Source: Uranotaenia lowii
Lineage: Eukaryota > Arthropoda > Insecta > Diptera > Culicidae
Direction of reading: 5' to 3'
Length of the DNA: 64,000 bases
Assembly (NCBI RefSeq): GCF_029784155.1
Contig: NC_073692.1
Location: 425,301,324 to 425,365,323 of the forward strand
Shown here: positions 1 through 11,600 of the stretch, piece after piece
Layout: every line of letters starts with the position of its first letter
How positions within the stretch are numbered: the stretch's first letter is position 1
Notes under the pieces: generated by a model
Told to the model about the DNA's origin: nothing
Seen by the model: only the letters and a program-made list of their open reading frames with translations
Database searches by the model: none
Program-made: the position numbers and the translations under genes

Positions 1-3
1 ATT

Positions 4-607
4 CGTCCAGTGACTGCCCTTTAATTTGCAGACTTCTCCAACTCGATTTTCACCTGAAATGTTCCAAAAAAATGCCGATTAACACACCTGACAATCACTC
101 GCCAAAGGAACTATCTGAACATATGGCGATCGGATCACCGGGACGCACCGAACTCAGCACAATGGACGCCCCTGAGCCCTTCGTCACAGTCGCGCAGTTT
201 CCCGCCAGCGTCAACAGCCGTCCCGGCCCTGTGTTCGAAGAAGGCAACGGGGCTGTCCAGCCTGTGCATGCAGGCAAGTACTCATGTTCACCCTTTTATC
301 CGACCAGTCATTGCCCTTCGCTTTGCAGACCTTACTTTGGCCCGTCTGTGAGGCAAGATGTTCCACGCATGGAAACGTCGGGAGTAAACTTCACCATCTC
401 TACTGGGTTAACTACACCGGGACGCAACGAATCAGGCTTTTGGGAGTCCCCTGAACCCATCGACTCAGTCGCGCTGATTCCAGCCACCGTCAGCAGTCGT
501 CCCGGCCCTGAGATTGATTGTGGTGACGGGGTTCTCCAGCCTGCCTCCGCAGGCAAGTACACAGTTCCGATTAGTTTTCCGCTTGGTGATGGAATTTTAC
601 CTTCCAG
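4..607 (+). repeat. 5' tandem units of the CR1-like element
   Basis: Two diverged direct units with a period of roughly 280-297 bp lie at the element's 5' side. Matching landmarks are CCAGTNNNTGCCC...TTTGCAG at 4-31 and 301-328, CCGGGACGCA at about 138 and 417, CGTCCCGGCCCTG at about 219 and 498, and GCAGGCAAGTA at 270-280 and 549-559. Both units keep the downstream endonuclease frame open, so at protein level they give two repeats containing SRPGP and AGKY. LINE 5' ends often contain repeated promoter monomers; whether these are promoter units or protein repeats cannot be settled from sequence alone. Confidence 0.7.
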
Positions 608-1803
608 CGAACAACTACCCAGTATGCCTTCTGGACGGCGTGACAATATTAGCATTTTCTACGAAAACGTCGGTGGCATTAACTCTTGCGTTAATGAGTA
701 TTTGTTGGCCTCTTCCTGCTGCTGCCATGATGTTATTGCCCTAACCGAAACATGGCTGAACGCCAGGACCTTCACCAGTCAGGTTTTTAGTTCTGACTAT
801 GTCGTGTTTCGTTGCGATCGTGGCCCCAATAACAGTCTGAAGTCAACCGGAGGCGGAGTTTTACTGGCCATCAAATCAACCCTGCAAGCTGTGTCTATCG
901 ACGACAATTCCTGGGATGATCTGGAAATTGTGTGGGTCCGCCTCGATCTCGGTAACCGGAAGCTCTTTGTGTGTGTGGTCTATATACCTCCGGATCGTAC
1001 ACGAGATGTGAGTATTGCCGATTCGTTTTCCAGCTGCCTCACCAAAGTCACGTCGCTTGCCTCACCTGAAGACGACATATTAATCATCGGTGATTTCAAT
1101 TTTCCGGGTATCAAATGGTGTCCCTCTCAAGGCGGATTTTTATATCCTGACCCAGCTCGTTCCTCATTTTCGGCATTCTCCGAAACTATTTTTGACTCCT
1201 TAAGCACAGCCACTCTCCGTCAGATCAATAGCGTCGAGAATGAAAACGGACGTATGCTTGATCTATGTTTCGTGAATGAAGGAATTAGAACGCCGACAAT
1301 TGAATTAGCTCCTGTGCCTTTGGTCAAATTGGTTCGTCATCATCCAGCTTTGCTCATCTCAATTGAAGTTTCCGGCTTGGATATTTCTTCTAGAAAACCA
1401 GCTGCATTCTTTCTCGATTATAAAAACGCAGACTTTCAAGCTATCTCTGAAGTGTTAGACTCTGTAGACTGGGAATCCGAGCTTACACTTTCTGATCCCA
1501 ATGCCGCGGCTGAAACTTTTTCACATGTCATCAATTACATTATTGATCGTCATGTTCCGAAACGTTTGGTGAATGAAAATTCAAGAGCTCCCTGGATCAC
1601 CAAAGAATTACGCCAGATGAAAACTTTAAAATGCAAAGCCTTCCGCTATTAGAATAGGCACAAAACACAAGACGCTAAAGACCATTACCGTAAACTTAAT
1701 TCTGCGTATAAAAAAGCTAGCTGCCGATGCTATAGGAACTATCTGACGCGACTGCAACGAAACTTTAAGAATAGTCCGAAATCGTTCTGGAAACATGTTA
1801 AAG

Positions 1804-1818
1804 ATCAGCGGAGAGAAT
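1804..1818 (+). other. Target-site duplication, left copy (jockey insertion)
   Basis: ATCAGCGGAGAGAAT is identical at 17900-17914. Removing one copy and everything between them joins KHVKDQRRE to FGLPTNMFL in frame, so this is the original CR1-like sequence duplicated on insertion. Confidence 0.9.
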
Positions 1819-1997
1819 CACTTCCATCTGTACCGTTGAGCCGTCAACACGTACGCCGGAGCATCGTATCGTTGCTGTGTACCTGCAGGAACATTTTACA
1901 TTATTTATTTTTTCCTTACCTGTATTTCAATCAGCACTTTTCAGTGCTAAAATTATTTTCATTTTCTTTTATTCATATTTTCTCTTTTCTTTCCAGC

Positions 1998-3434
1998 ATG
2001 GGGAAGTCATCGGCTGGCTCAAGGGCTGGAAGAAAACGGATTGCCGAACCTAATTCAGGTCCATCGCCCAAAAAAGTTGAAATTTCCAATTCATTCGATG
2101 TCCTTCATAACATCATGATTCATGATGAGGAAATATTCATATTTAATTCTGATAAGAGTACTAAGAAACCTTCTTCTTCTTATACTCTTAAAAACGAAAA
2201 GATTCCACCAATAACGGTCACGATTCCTGACTTCAATGCCTTTCGAAAAGAAATCGTCACTTCCGTCAAGGATGTGAAGATTTCTTTTCAGATCGGTCGA
2301 AGGGGAACTGCTCGTATATTGGCGGAATCTTTTAATGATTTTCAAAAGGTTTTAAATTATTTGAAAAATAAAAAACACCAATTTTTTACGTACGACGCTA
2401 GAAGTGATCGTCCATTTAAAGTTGTACTTCGTGGTCTCACTGGCGATCAGACACCGGATGAGATCACAGCTGAATTAAATTCTTTGTTAGGTTTTTCTCC
2501 AATTCAAGTAATTCAAATGAGGAAAAGAACCAACACGAATAATACCAGTAGTGTTGGTTTTGCTCCTGAACTTTATTTCATCCATTTTAAAAAGGATCAG
2601 GTTAATAATTTGCAAATTCTTGAAAAGGCTCGTCTTATGTTTCATTGTCGAGTCAAATTCGAACCTTTTCGTAAATCTTCTACCAATTTTTTACAAAACA
2701 TTACGCAATGTCGTCGTTGTCAAGCTTTTTGTCATGGCACTAAAAATTGTAGAATGAATGCCAGATGCATGTTTTGCGGCTCATTCGATCATGAAAAATC
2801 TAAATGCCTTTTTGGTGGTGATAAGCCAAAAACAGAATTTTTTAAGTGTGCGAATTGCGCAGGTAATCACTCCTCGAATTCGCTAGATTGTCCCATCAGG
2901 GCAAAAATTATTGCTTCTAGGAAAAATCCCAAAGTTTCCAGAAAAGTTTCGTCTCCTCCTTCCTCTTTTTCGTCTTCACACGTCGGGCCGGCAAACAACC
3001 TGCCTGTTCGCGGTCAGCCTCGGCCGACATTGGAATCACGGCTGGGTAATACCCGAAGTGATTTTAATGTTACCTGTGCTGAATTTGCGCCCCAGACTCG
3101 TTGTTTATCGTTCTCAGAGGTGGTTGAAAATGGGATTCCCTCTTCAGGTTTAACTAATAAAAATGGGAAAAAACCAAGTCTCAACGTTTATGCGAAGGCT
3201 TGGGAAAATCCCCGAAATTCAAATACTTGTTCTTCTCCTTCATTTTCTGATCCTAACAATTTTGTTGATTTGGGTGAGATTACTGAGGAAAAATTAAAAT
3301 TTTTGCATCAAAATTTAATGGAAATGATGCAACTTATGTTGAAAGCAAATTCAATGTTTGAAGCTTTCCAAACTTCTTTTAATTATGCTAACAAAATTAT
3401 TATGACTTTACGATTCCCTCATGGATCCAAATAG
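1998..3434 (+). CDS. Jockey copy A ORF1 (gag-like nucleic-acid-binding protein)
   Basis: This frame gives a 478-residue protein if translation starts at the ATG at 1998 (MGKSSAGSRAGRK, a basic N terminus). The frame is open further upstream without an ATG start, so 1998 is the best choice. Near residue 238 there is a tight cluster of three zinc knuckles: CRRCQAFCHGTKNC and CMFCGSFDHEKSKC (both CX2CX4HX4C), then CANCAGNHSSNSLDC (CX2CX3HX6C). A central region near residues 130-230 would correspond to the PRE/C2HC-associated domain of insect LINE ORF1 proteins. The protein binds element RNA. The frame is uninterrupted and overlaps the ORF2 start by 14 bases, a normal jockey arrangement. Confidence 0.88.
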   Translation: MGKSSAGSRAGRKRIAEPNSGPSPKKVEISNSFDVLHNIMIHDEEIFIFNSDKSTKKPSSSYTLKNEKIPPITVTIPDFNAFRKEIVTSVKDVKISFQIGRRGTARILAESFNDFQKVLNYLKNKKHQFFTYDARSDRPFKVVLRGLTGDQTPDEITAELNSLLGFSPIQVIQMRKRTNTNNTSSVGFAPELYFIHFKKDQVNNLQILEKARLMFHCRVKFEPFRKSSTNFLQNITQCRRCQAFCHGTKNCRMNARCMFCGSFDHEKSKCLFGGDKPKTEFFKCANCAGNHSSNSLDCPIRAKIIASRKNPKVSRKVSSPPSSFSSSHVGPANNLPVRGQPRPTLESRLGNTRSDFNVTCAEFAPQTRCLSFSEVVENGIPSSGLTNKNGKKPSLNVYAKAWENPRNSNTCSSPSFSDPNNFVDLGEITEEKLKFLHQNLMEMMQLMLKANSMFEAFQTSFNYANKIIMTLRFPHGSK

Positions 3435-6065
3435 ATGTTTAAATATTATGAATTGGAATGCTAGATCTTTGCTGGCTAACCAAGATGAATTCTTTTTATT
3501 TTTGAAAACTCAAAACATACATATTGCTGCCATCACTGAAACTTTTTTAAAGCCAGACAATAACTTGAAAAGCAATGCTTTCTTTAAAATTTACGAAATG
3601 ATCGACTTGATCGACAAGGTGGGGGTGTAGCTATTGTCATCAATAGTCGTCTCAAATTTAGACTTCTTCCTTCTTTCAATACAAAAGTCTTAGAAACAAT
3701 TGGAACTGAATTAGAAACTTCTATGGGGAAAATTATAATTGTTGCCGCATATTTGCCTTTCCAATGTAGCGGTGAACAGAAAAATTTTTTGAAGGGAGAT
3801 TTACAAAAACTCACCAGAAATAAATCTAAATTTTTTATTATTGGTGATTTTAATGCAAAACACCGATCTTGGAATAATATTTCATCAAATTCAAATGGGA
3901 ATATTTTGTTTAATGACTGCTCTGCAGGTTAATATCCTAATGGGCATACTTGTTTTTCTTCAATTAGAAATCCCTCCACAATTGATTTGGTTCTAACGGA
4001 TTTAGGCGAGCATTGTAGTCAATTAGTTACTCATGCGGACCTCGATTCAGACCACCTTCCAGTAACATTTTCTTTATCTCAAAGTCCCATTGAAAACCCT
4101 TTAAAATCAACTTTTAATTTTCAAAAGGCTAACTGGGAGCGATATATGAATTTTATTGAACGTAATTTAGATGTAAACGTTCCATTGAATTCAATAGAAG
4201 ATATTGATTTGGCTGTAGAAAATTTGACAACTTCAATAGTCAATGCTAGAGCCGCTTCAATACCTAAAGTTAAACATAAATTTAATCAACCTTTAATTGA
4301 TGATGATCTTCAGTTTTTGATACGACTGAAAAACATTCGTCGACGCCAATTTCAACGAACTAGGGATCCTTATTTGAAATTAATTTATTGCGACCTTCAA
4401 AAAGAGATCAAACGTCGTTTAAATTTCATTCGTAATGAAAATTTTGCTAAAGCAGTAGAGGACATAAAACCCTACTCAAAGCCATTTTGGAAATTAACTA
4501 AAATTCTAAAAAAGCCCCAGAAGCCAATTCCTACTTTGAAAGATGGGGATAAACTTCTTTTAACTAATTCAGAAAAAGCTCAAAAATTAGCCCAACAATT
4601 TGAGTCTGCTCATGATTTTAATTTAAACGTTGTAAGTCCAATTGATGCTCAAATTTCCCTAGAATTTGATGATATTCTTTCTAAGCAAATTGTGTTTGAA
4701 AGTTCTTGTGAGACAAATATTGATGAACTTAAATTGATTTTCAAAAAATTTAAAAATATGAAAGCCCCGGGGGAAGATGGGATTTTCTATATTCTTATTA
4801 AAAAGTTGCCTGAAAGCACTTTAAATTTTTTAGTAAAAATCTTCAATAAATGTTTTCACTTGGCTTATTTTCCCAATAAATGGAAAAATGCCAAAGTAAC
4901 TCCAATTTTGAAACCTGGAAAAAGTGCTTCAGAGCCTTCAAGTTATCGACCAATTAGTTTGCTTCCTTCTTTAAGTAAACTATTTGAGAGAGTTATTTTG
5001 AATAGAATGATGATTCACATGATTCAGAATTCTATTTTTCCTGATGAACAATTTGGTTTTCGTCATGGACATTCTACTACACATCAACTTTTGAGTGTAA
5101 CTAATATGATTAACGCTAGCAAATCTGAGGGTTATTCAACTGGTGTTGCTCTTCTTGATATTGAAAAAGCTTTTGACAGTGTTTGGCACAAAGGTTTAGT
5201 AGCTAAATTAGCTCGATTTGATTTTCCTGTATATCTCACCAAAATTATTCAAAATTATTTGACTAGCCGAACTTTGCAAGTAAGCTATCAAAATTCATGC
5301 TCTGAAAGGATACCCATTAGAGCTGGTGTCCCTCAGGGTAGTATACTTGGGCCTATTTTATACAATATTTTTACTTCTGATCTTCCTGATGTCCCAGAAG
5401 GAAAAGGTAGAAGATTATTTGCTGACGATACTTTGCTTTCAGCCAAAGGTCGAAATTTACGGGTGGTACGCAGTAGATTGCAACAAAATTTAAATTCCTT
5501 TTTGAATTACTTGAAAATGTGGAAAATTTCTCCTAACGCTTCCAAAACTCAACTTATTTTATTTCCCCATAAGCCAAGAGCAAATTTTTTAAAACCTAAT
5601 GAAAATCATTCCATAACTTTTAATGGGGTTTCTCTAGAATGGTCTGATCACGTGAAGTACTTGGGACTCACACTTGATCGGAATCTTTCTTTTAAGAATC
5701 ACATTGAAGATATTCAATCTAAATGTAATAAATACACTAAATCTCTTTATTCTCTCATCAACAGGAAATCCCGGTTGTGTTTGCGAAATAAGATGCTCAT
5801 CTACAAACAAGTTTTCCGACCAGCGATCATGTATGCAGTTCCGATTTGGTCTAGCTGCTGCGCGACGAGGAAGAAAGCCATCCAGAGGATTCAGAACAAA
5901 GTTCTGAAAATGATTTTGCGGCTTCCACCTTGGCACAGCACCGAAGATCTTCATCGGATTGCGGGCATTGAATCGATCGGAGAGATGGCCAACAAAATTA
6001 TCTCCAACTTCAGAGGCAAATCGATGCAGTCTTCCATCGCAGAGATTCGTTCTCTTTATGTTTAG
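3421..6065 (+). pseudogene. Jockey copy A ORF2 (endonuclease-reverse transcriptase), two lesions
   Basis: The frame starts at ATG 3421 inside the end of ORF1 with MDPNRCLNIMNWNARS (endonuclease Asn) and ITETFLK (Glu). A one-base loss near 3590 shifts the frame before GGGVAIV. The frame then continues to FIIGDFNAKHRSWN and meets a TAA at 3930-3932. That stop results from a 12-base in-frame deletion relative to copy B, which reads AGYYTVEYPN here. Beyond it the frame is open to 6065 and encodes the whole reverse transcriptase: MKAPGEDG, YRPISLLPSLSKLFERV, DIEKAFDSVWHKG (motif A Asp), AGVPQGSILGP and LFADDTLL (catalytic pair). Protein sequence differs from copy B at about ten positions in 690. 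Confidence 0.9.
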
Positions 6066-6282
6066 TTTAATTTTAAGATAGTGTTTAGTTTTAAGTATAA
6101 AATATTTTTGCTATTACAGGATGTTCTCCTACATTAAAAACTTGATTGCGCTCAGCAAATTTAAATCTTATAAATAAATTTTTATAATCTAGTTAACTAT
6201 AGGGCTATGAACAGTTCATTATTGAGCTGAACACCTAGTTTAATGCAATAATGTAATAAAAGTGTAATGATGATTTGATACA

Positions 6283-6288
6283 AATAAA
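6283..6288 (+). promoter_or_regulatory. Polyadenylation signal AATAAA of jockey copy A
   Basis: Canonical hexamer 10 bases before the genomic A-tail of the element; the same hexamer lies at 17876-17881 in copy B. Confidence 0.75.
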
Positions 6289-6307
6289 GACATATTTAAA
6301 AAAAAAA

Positions 6308-8207
6308 GAGATATTTTGACAGAATAGACTGGAATATTTCCATTTTTTTTTTTTCAGATGAAACTTGTCATCATTTTGTTTCAAGAATCTCAAGAATTCA
6401 AGAATTCAAGAATTCAAGAATCAAGAATCATCTCGAAAAAATTTGATAAATTATTTTAGAATCAAAAGTTTGTTTATGGCTTCTTGATTTTACCGACTTA
6501 CCCGATTCAAAACAGATACTTTTTCCATTTTTGAAACGACATTTGTCCAAAACTATCGTCAATATCGTCAATTGTCTTACATCTTCCATCGTATTGATAT
6601 TTTCAATGTGTCCCATTAAATAAAGTTTGGCTCTGCATAAAACTAACATCTATTTTTATCTGCATACCGTCATATTGTTTTTCCCAAGAGATACCGACGT
6701 CGGTTATCTCTGAATGCCAAAAAACAGGGATCCCATTTTTGATTCCCCTATTGTCCTCATGAGGCCAGCTTTGCGTTTTCCGGGAAATCAACTATTGTTA
6801 ATGGGTCAAACATTTCTGCATCCTGATGCGATGCAGCATGCTGCATCACATCGGAACAATCCCGGTCTCCCAAATGCATCGCAGCCGCTTCAGGGAGACT
6901 TCATCCGGTGCATTCCAGAACATCCCTTCGGGATTAGCAATTAGCTAATCAGCCCCCGGTGATGGCCAACTTTCACGAGATACACCGAAGTGCCATATGC
7001 TGGGTATCGATTTTTGTGTGTCCGTTTGGCTGTTGAGTTTTTGAGAATGAAATGCATAGATGGTGGATCGCTGTATTTGAGGTGGACAATTTTTCCTTTT
7101 TTGCTGAAATTGTTCTGAAGCTTCTGATTTTGCAGGCTTGACAAATGCCGGAATGACAACACCTTTGTTTTTTGTGATATTCAGTAACTTTTCATGCAAA
7201 CCATGGTTGAATTTTTTTGTGACTTTATTTTTATTTTTACGTTTCCAAATATTTGTTAAAAATATCTTCCGAATGATGGAGTTACTCTAAAAAGTAAAAA
7301 TAGATATTCGGTTGATCTTTAAATCAATCTTTGGAAACGAAAAAACCATCAGTTAACCTCGTTCAATTAAGGCTATAATCACCAAGAATACGAGCAGTTA
7401 CAAACATGTACATTTTAAAAACTATTCATTTGATCGAAAAACTTTCTATGAAGGAAATTAAGGTGTTAATATGATATTTAATGTACAAATAAAAGAAAAT
7501 AATTGATTACTTGAAATATTCTTACTTTATTATAAAATCTCTTTTTATCTTTGCACACATTTTCAGTCATGTATTGATGTATCATTTTTACCACAGAAGC
7601 AAAACCTTTGCAAAATCATGATATTTTACTCAAATTCACCTGAAAAAGCCAATTGGAATCTGGTTAGAACTTTTTCATGAGAAGGCATCTCCAATAATAT
7701 GAACTTTTAAATTCATTTTACCATTTTTTTTTTTCATCGGAACACATCTGTCACATTGCGTAAAAACCGGTTGCACAGATTGCGCTCTATGGAATAGCTC
7801 ACTATTAGTTATTTACTTGATGTCTACGAGTCAGGCAACACTTTTTGCCTGCCAGAAACGAATTCACTGCATAGTTAAGGGGTCTGAATTCAGTTATTAT
7901 TCCCAATGACCATAGATTTTTTTACCATAGTTGAGATTAAGGGTTCCACTCCGATGCTTGGTTTGAGCTTCGTGAGCATTCTAGAGTGGCTCCTTATACT
8001 TCTTAACCATTTGAGCAAAAAAAAATCTGGAACAATCAACAGTTCATGAGTTTTCAAGTCAATTGTGCAAAATTATTTTACCTTGTCTTTTTGCATCATA
8101 AATATCTCAAAAACACGTTAATTTATAAATCTGATAAAAAATAGGTTTTTCTCATAACCAACACAACGCTGCTAAAGTTTTGCATATCCGAGTTCAAATA
8201 GCGTAGC
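6308..8207. other. No recognisable gene
   Basis: AT-rich sequence with only short frames that show no domain or family resemblance. Apart from the 8-bp repeat at its start I see nothing identifiable. Confidence 0.6.
6381..6429 (+). repeat. 8-bp tandem repeat (TCAAGAAT)n
   Basis: About six copies of TCAAGAAT, some lacking or gaining one base. Simple tandem repeat close to the 3' end of jockey copy A. Confidence 0.85.
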
Positions 8208-8672
8208 TAAAGTCTGTTTCATGTAGAATCTGGTCGGATAAAATAGATCATTTCTCCCCAAAAAAATGACGTACAACAAAAGTAAAAATGTCATTATGTA
8301 GGGTTTTTATTGTACTTTATGAAAAAAAACATAAAAATCATTCGTCAGCTTTTCGGATGAATTTTTGAACTTTTTGTTGTGATACCACCCATCATTTTCC
8401 ACACAGTACTGCTGGTAACCTCATTCGCCATCTTGTTCCACCACTTTTCCATTTGAGCGGGTTTTTCATGGTTTTGCCACATTTCTTCAGTTTGCGCTAA
8501 CTATTGCCCAATATTTCTCGATGGGACGAAAATCCGGACAGTTTGGTGGATTGATACTTTTTCAACAAAATCGATCTTACTTACTTACTTACTTAATGAT
8601 CCTGCGCTGATCCTCCGGTGCATAGGGCCGTGGTAAAAGACCTCCACTGTTGACGATCCGGAGTCAGCGTCT

Positions 8673-11600
8673 TCACCTGACAGATCGGATTTCAGCGACT
8701 AGGCTTCGCCGCCACGAGTTTCTGGGTCTGCCTCTTCTTCGATGACCTTCTGGATTCCAATCTAGTGCCTCTCTGCAAATCTCGTTTTCATCTTTTCGCA
8801 GCGTGTGCCCGATCCATCTCCATTCACGTTCCCGAATCTCGATTTCTAGCGCCCTTTGATGACACCGGCGATGTAGTTCCTCATTCGAGATCCAGTTGCC
8901 AGGCCACCAAGCGCGGATGATATTCCGCAGGCAGCGGTTTACAAATACTTGCAGTTTTCGCGTCGTCACCGCATATGTGCACCAAGTTTCGCACCCGTAC
9001 AGCAATACGGATCTGACGTTTGAGTTGAAGATTCGGATTTTTGTTCGTAGAGAGATCTGGCGTGACCGCCAGATGTTTCGGAGACTCGCAAACGCAAATC
9101 GGGCCTTTCTGATCCGGGTTTTGATGTCTCTCCTGGTACCACCATCAGGCGTTATCTGGCTACCAAGATACTGGAAGCACTCCACTTTCTCAACTTGTTG
9201 CCCAGCTACCATGAAACTGGAGGGATTTCCTGTGTTGATCTCCATTGACTTGGTCTTTCCGACATTGACTTTGAGACCTGCTGCCTTGGAACTTCTGGTG
9301 AGGTTGTCGAGTTTGCTCTGCATATCCGGTTGCGTTTGGGCGAGCAAAACAATATCGTCAGCCAAGTCAAGATCGTTCAGATGCTCCATTGTTGAAGGAT
9401 TCCACGGCAATCCTCGGTTCGGTGCACAGTCAATCGATCCAATCAGAATCTCATCCATTACGATTAGAAAAAGTAGCGGTGATAAAATACATCCTTGTCT
9501 CACTCCAGCAGTTACCGGGATTCGTTCGGACAAGACACCGTCGTGCAAGACCTTGCACGAAAAAGCCTCGTATGTGCTTCGATGAGATGGACTAGTTTCT
9601 CTGGGACCCCTTGTCGCCTTAGAGCCGCCCAGATGTTTTCGTGGTTAAAGGGGTCGAATGCTTTTTCGAAATCAACGAACACCAGCAGAAGAGAGTCCTG
9701 GAATTCGTTGATTTGTTCCAGTATGATTCGTAGCGTTGTGATGTGGTCCACACATGATCGTCCGGATCGGAATCCAGCTTGTTGCCGTCGGAGTGTGGCG
9801 TCGATTTTCTCCTGGATCCTGTTCAGGATCACTTTGCAGAGTACTTTGAGGGTTGTACAGATCAACGTTATGCCTCGCCAGTTACCGCACTCTGTCAGGT
9901 CTCCTTTCTTCGGGACCTTTACGAGGATACCCTGCATCCAGTCGGCCGGGAATATTGCAGTATCCCAGATGTCAGCGAAAAGACGGTGCAATATTTGTGC
10001 TGACAGGGCAGGGTCGGCTTTCAGCATTCCAGCAGGGATGCAATCGATCCCAGGTGCTTTGTTGGATTTCATGTTTTTGATTGCCGCCTCAATTTCAGCC
10101 AGCGAGGGCGCTTCCGAGTTGACGCCATTTATGCGACTTACTGTTGGCGCTTCAAGCTGCGGGTTCTGTTGGCCATCGCTATTCGTGACGCGGAAGAGTT
10201 GTTCGATGTGCTCAGTCCATCGTTTGAGCTGATCTGTTCGATCGGTCAATAACTGACTTGCTCGGTCTTTCAGCGGCATTCTTGCATTAGTCCTTGCACC
10301 ACTGAGGCGGCGAGAAATGTCATAAAGTAATCGGATATCTCCATTGGCGGCTGCTCTTTCCCCCTTTTCGGCTAGGGCATAGGTCGGCAACCTGCGGCTC
10401 TTTGGATGTATAACTGCGGCTCTTCAGCTCAATGTGTGAAAATTTTGAAAATCCTCCATATTTTCTAGAGTAAACGGACGCAACATAAGTTCCATCAGTT
10501 CAGATAATACTTCCCAGGATTAAAAAAGAAACCAAAAAACTACTATAAATAGAACAAATTAACAGCATCTTGTCAAACTGCAACAAAGTCGAGATTTAGA
10601 AATCAGTTAACGTTCTTCATAAAAGTCTGATATAGCATTTGGAAGCCTGGAGAAATTTTTCTTCGTTGGCACGGGAAGTTTTTCGTTGAATTTGATTTTC
10701 TGATTAAATCGGATAAAAACCGAGAATTTTTTAATTGTCAAATAAAGTCCTCACTGTTAAGATTATGAAATTGAGTTTGTTTTTCTTGAATTAAATATTT
10801 TAAAAATAAATTTGATTTACCACCGTTCTTATCAAATATGAATATCAGAAGATGATTTCAATAATGCTTTGAATACAGATAATAATTGTTTTGTGCATTA
10901 AAATTTCTTTCTTAAAACATTTTGTTTTTAACTTTTTCAAATATTGAATTCCATCTCTCAGTGTTCCTTTGCAAATTCATGAAAAAAAATCAAATTCTTC
11001 GTTCATATTTTGAAGATGAGTTCAAGTGAACAAAAATTTCAAGTTTGTAAAGAAATATTTTTGTAAACCGGGAGCTGAGTGCTGGTCTAATTTTAGAATT
11101 TCATGTATAATATGAATAATTTTAGGAATTCATTAGAAGAAGAAACTTTATTTGATAATGATGCGTTTTCTTCCATAAACTTTAATATATCTTCTAACAA
11201 CTTTTACATCTTTTTTTTAAATTCTTAACCTAATTCCTAATTCTGCAGTTATTTTTAAAAACGTCATAGCTATTCTAAAAGTTGATTTTGATTTCTTAGT
11301 CTTTATCAGAATTTTGGTTTTGGTTTATTCTATGTAGTGATGATCAAAATAACGTCAAAAAACTAAAATTTGAGTTTCAAAAATCGGTTCGTTGAAAAAT
11401 GAAATACAGCGAAGCAAAGCCAAAATTAGATGTCTATTATTATGTAAAATTTATTATTGTTATGGGAGATCCGAGATAGCTATCAAAACTTTCATCGGAC
11501 CCCAGCATATTTCTACATCATCGTTTGATTCTATTCTTGACGATTCCAAAAATTCAAGATACACTGAAAAACAGCAAATCTGTCAAGAATTAAAAGTATT

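Larger units (their letters stand above)
1..1818 (+). mobile_element. CR1-like non-LTR retrotransposon, left (5') part
   Basis: This is the 5' portion of a LINE whose reading frame stops abruptly at 1818 and resumes in the same frame at 17915. The break carries a 15-bp direct repeat (ATCAGCGGAGAGAAT) at 1804-1818 and 17900-17914, which is what a jockey-type LINE leaves on insertion. The element starts outside the window, because its frame is already open at position 3. CR1-group assignment rests on the reverse transcriptase in the right half (motifs GVPQGSHLGP and YADDLKLF) and is moderate; other groups of the jockey/CR1 lineage are possible. Confidence 0.75.
3..1818 (+). pseudogene. CR1-like ORF2, endonuclease half (stop codon, split by insertion)
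   Basis: The frame is open from position 3; the first ATG is at 72. After the repeated N-terminal region (about residues 20-180 counted from 72), an apurinic-like endonuclease domain begins near 640 with ENVGGINS, then ALTETWL (catalytic Glu), GGGVLLAIK, and IIGDFNFPGIKW (catalytic Asp/Asn pair) near 1083. RHHPALLI near 1340 matches the terminal His region of this fold. A TAG at 1650-1652 interrupts an otherwise continuous frame that runs on to KSFWKHVKDQRRE at 1777-1817 and continues at 17915. The domain would nick target DNA for target-primed reverse transcription. One nonsense change plus the jockey insertion make this copy non-functional. Confidence 0.8.
1819..6307 (+). mobile_element. 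Jockey-clade (Juan-like) LINE, copy A, nearly full length
   Basis: A complete layout is visible: 5' leader 1819-1997, ORF1 with zinc knuckles, ORF2 with endonuclease and reverse transcriptase, a 3' UTR, an AATAAA at 6283-6288, and a short A-tail at 6298-6307. The ORF1/ORF2 overlap and motif set are typical of jockey elements such as the mosquito Juan family. The 5' junction has the target duplication at 1804-1818, but the sequence after its own A-tail (GAGATATTTTGACAG) does not match, so the 3' flank is not the original one. Confidence 0.9.

Noticed and set aside
1836..1997. Upstream extension of jockey ORF1
   Set aside because: Open frame but begins without an ATG and is hydrophobic and T-rich, unlike ORF1; the ATG at 1998 fits better.
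5634..5954. Minus-strand frame inside jockey ORF2
   Set aside because: Shadow of the real reverse-transcriptase frame; the same shadow recurs at 17227-17547.
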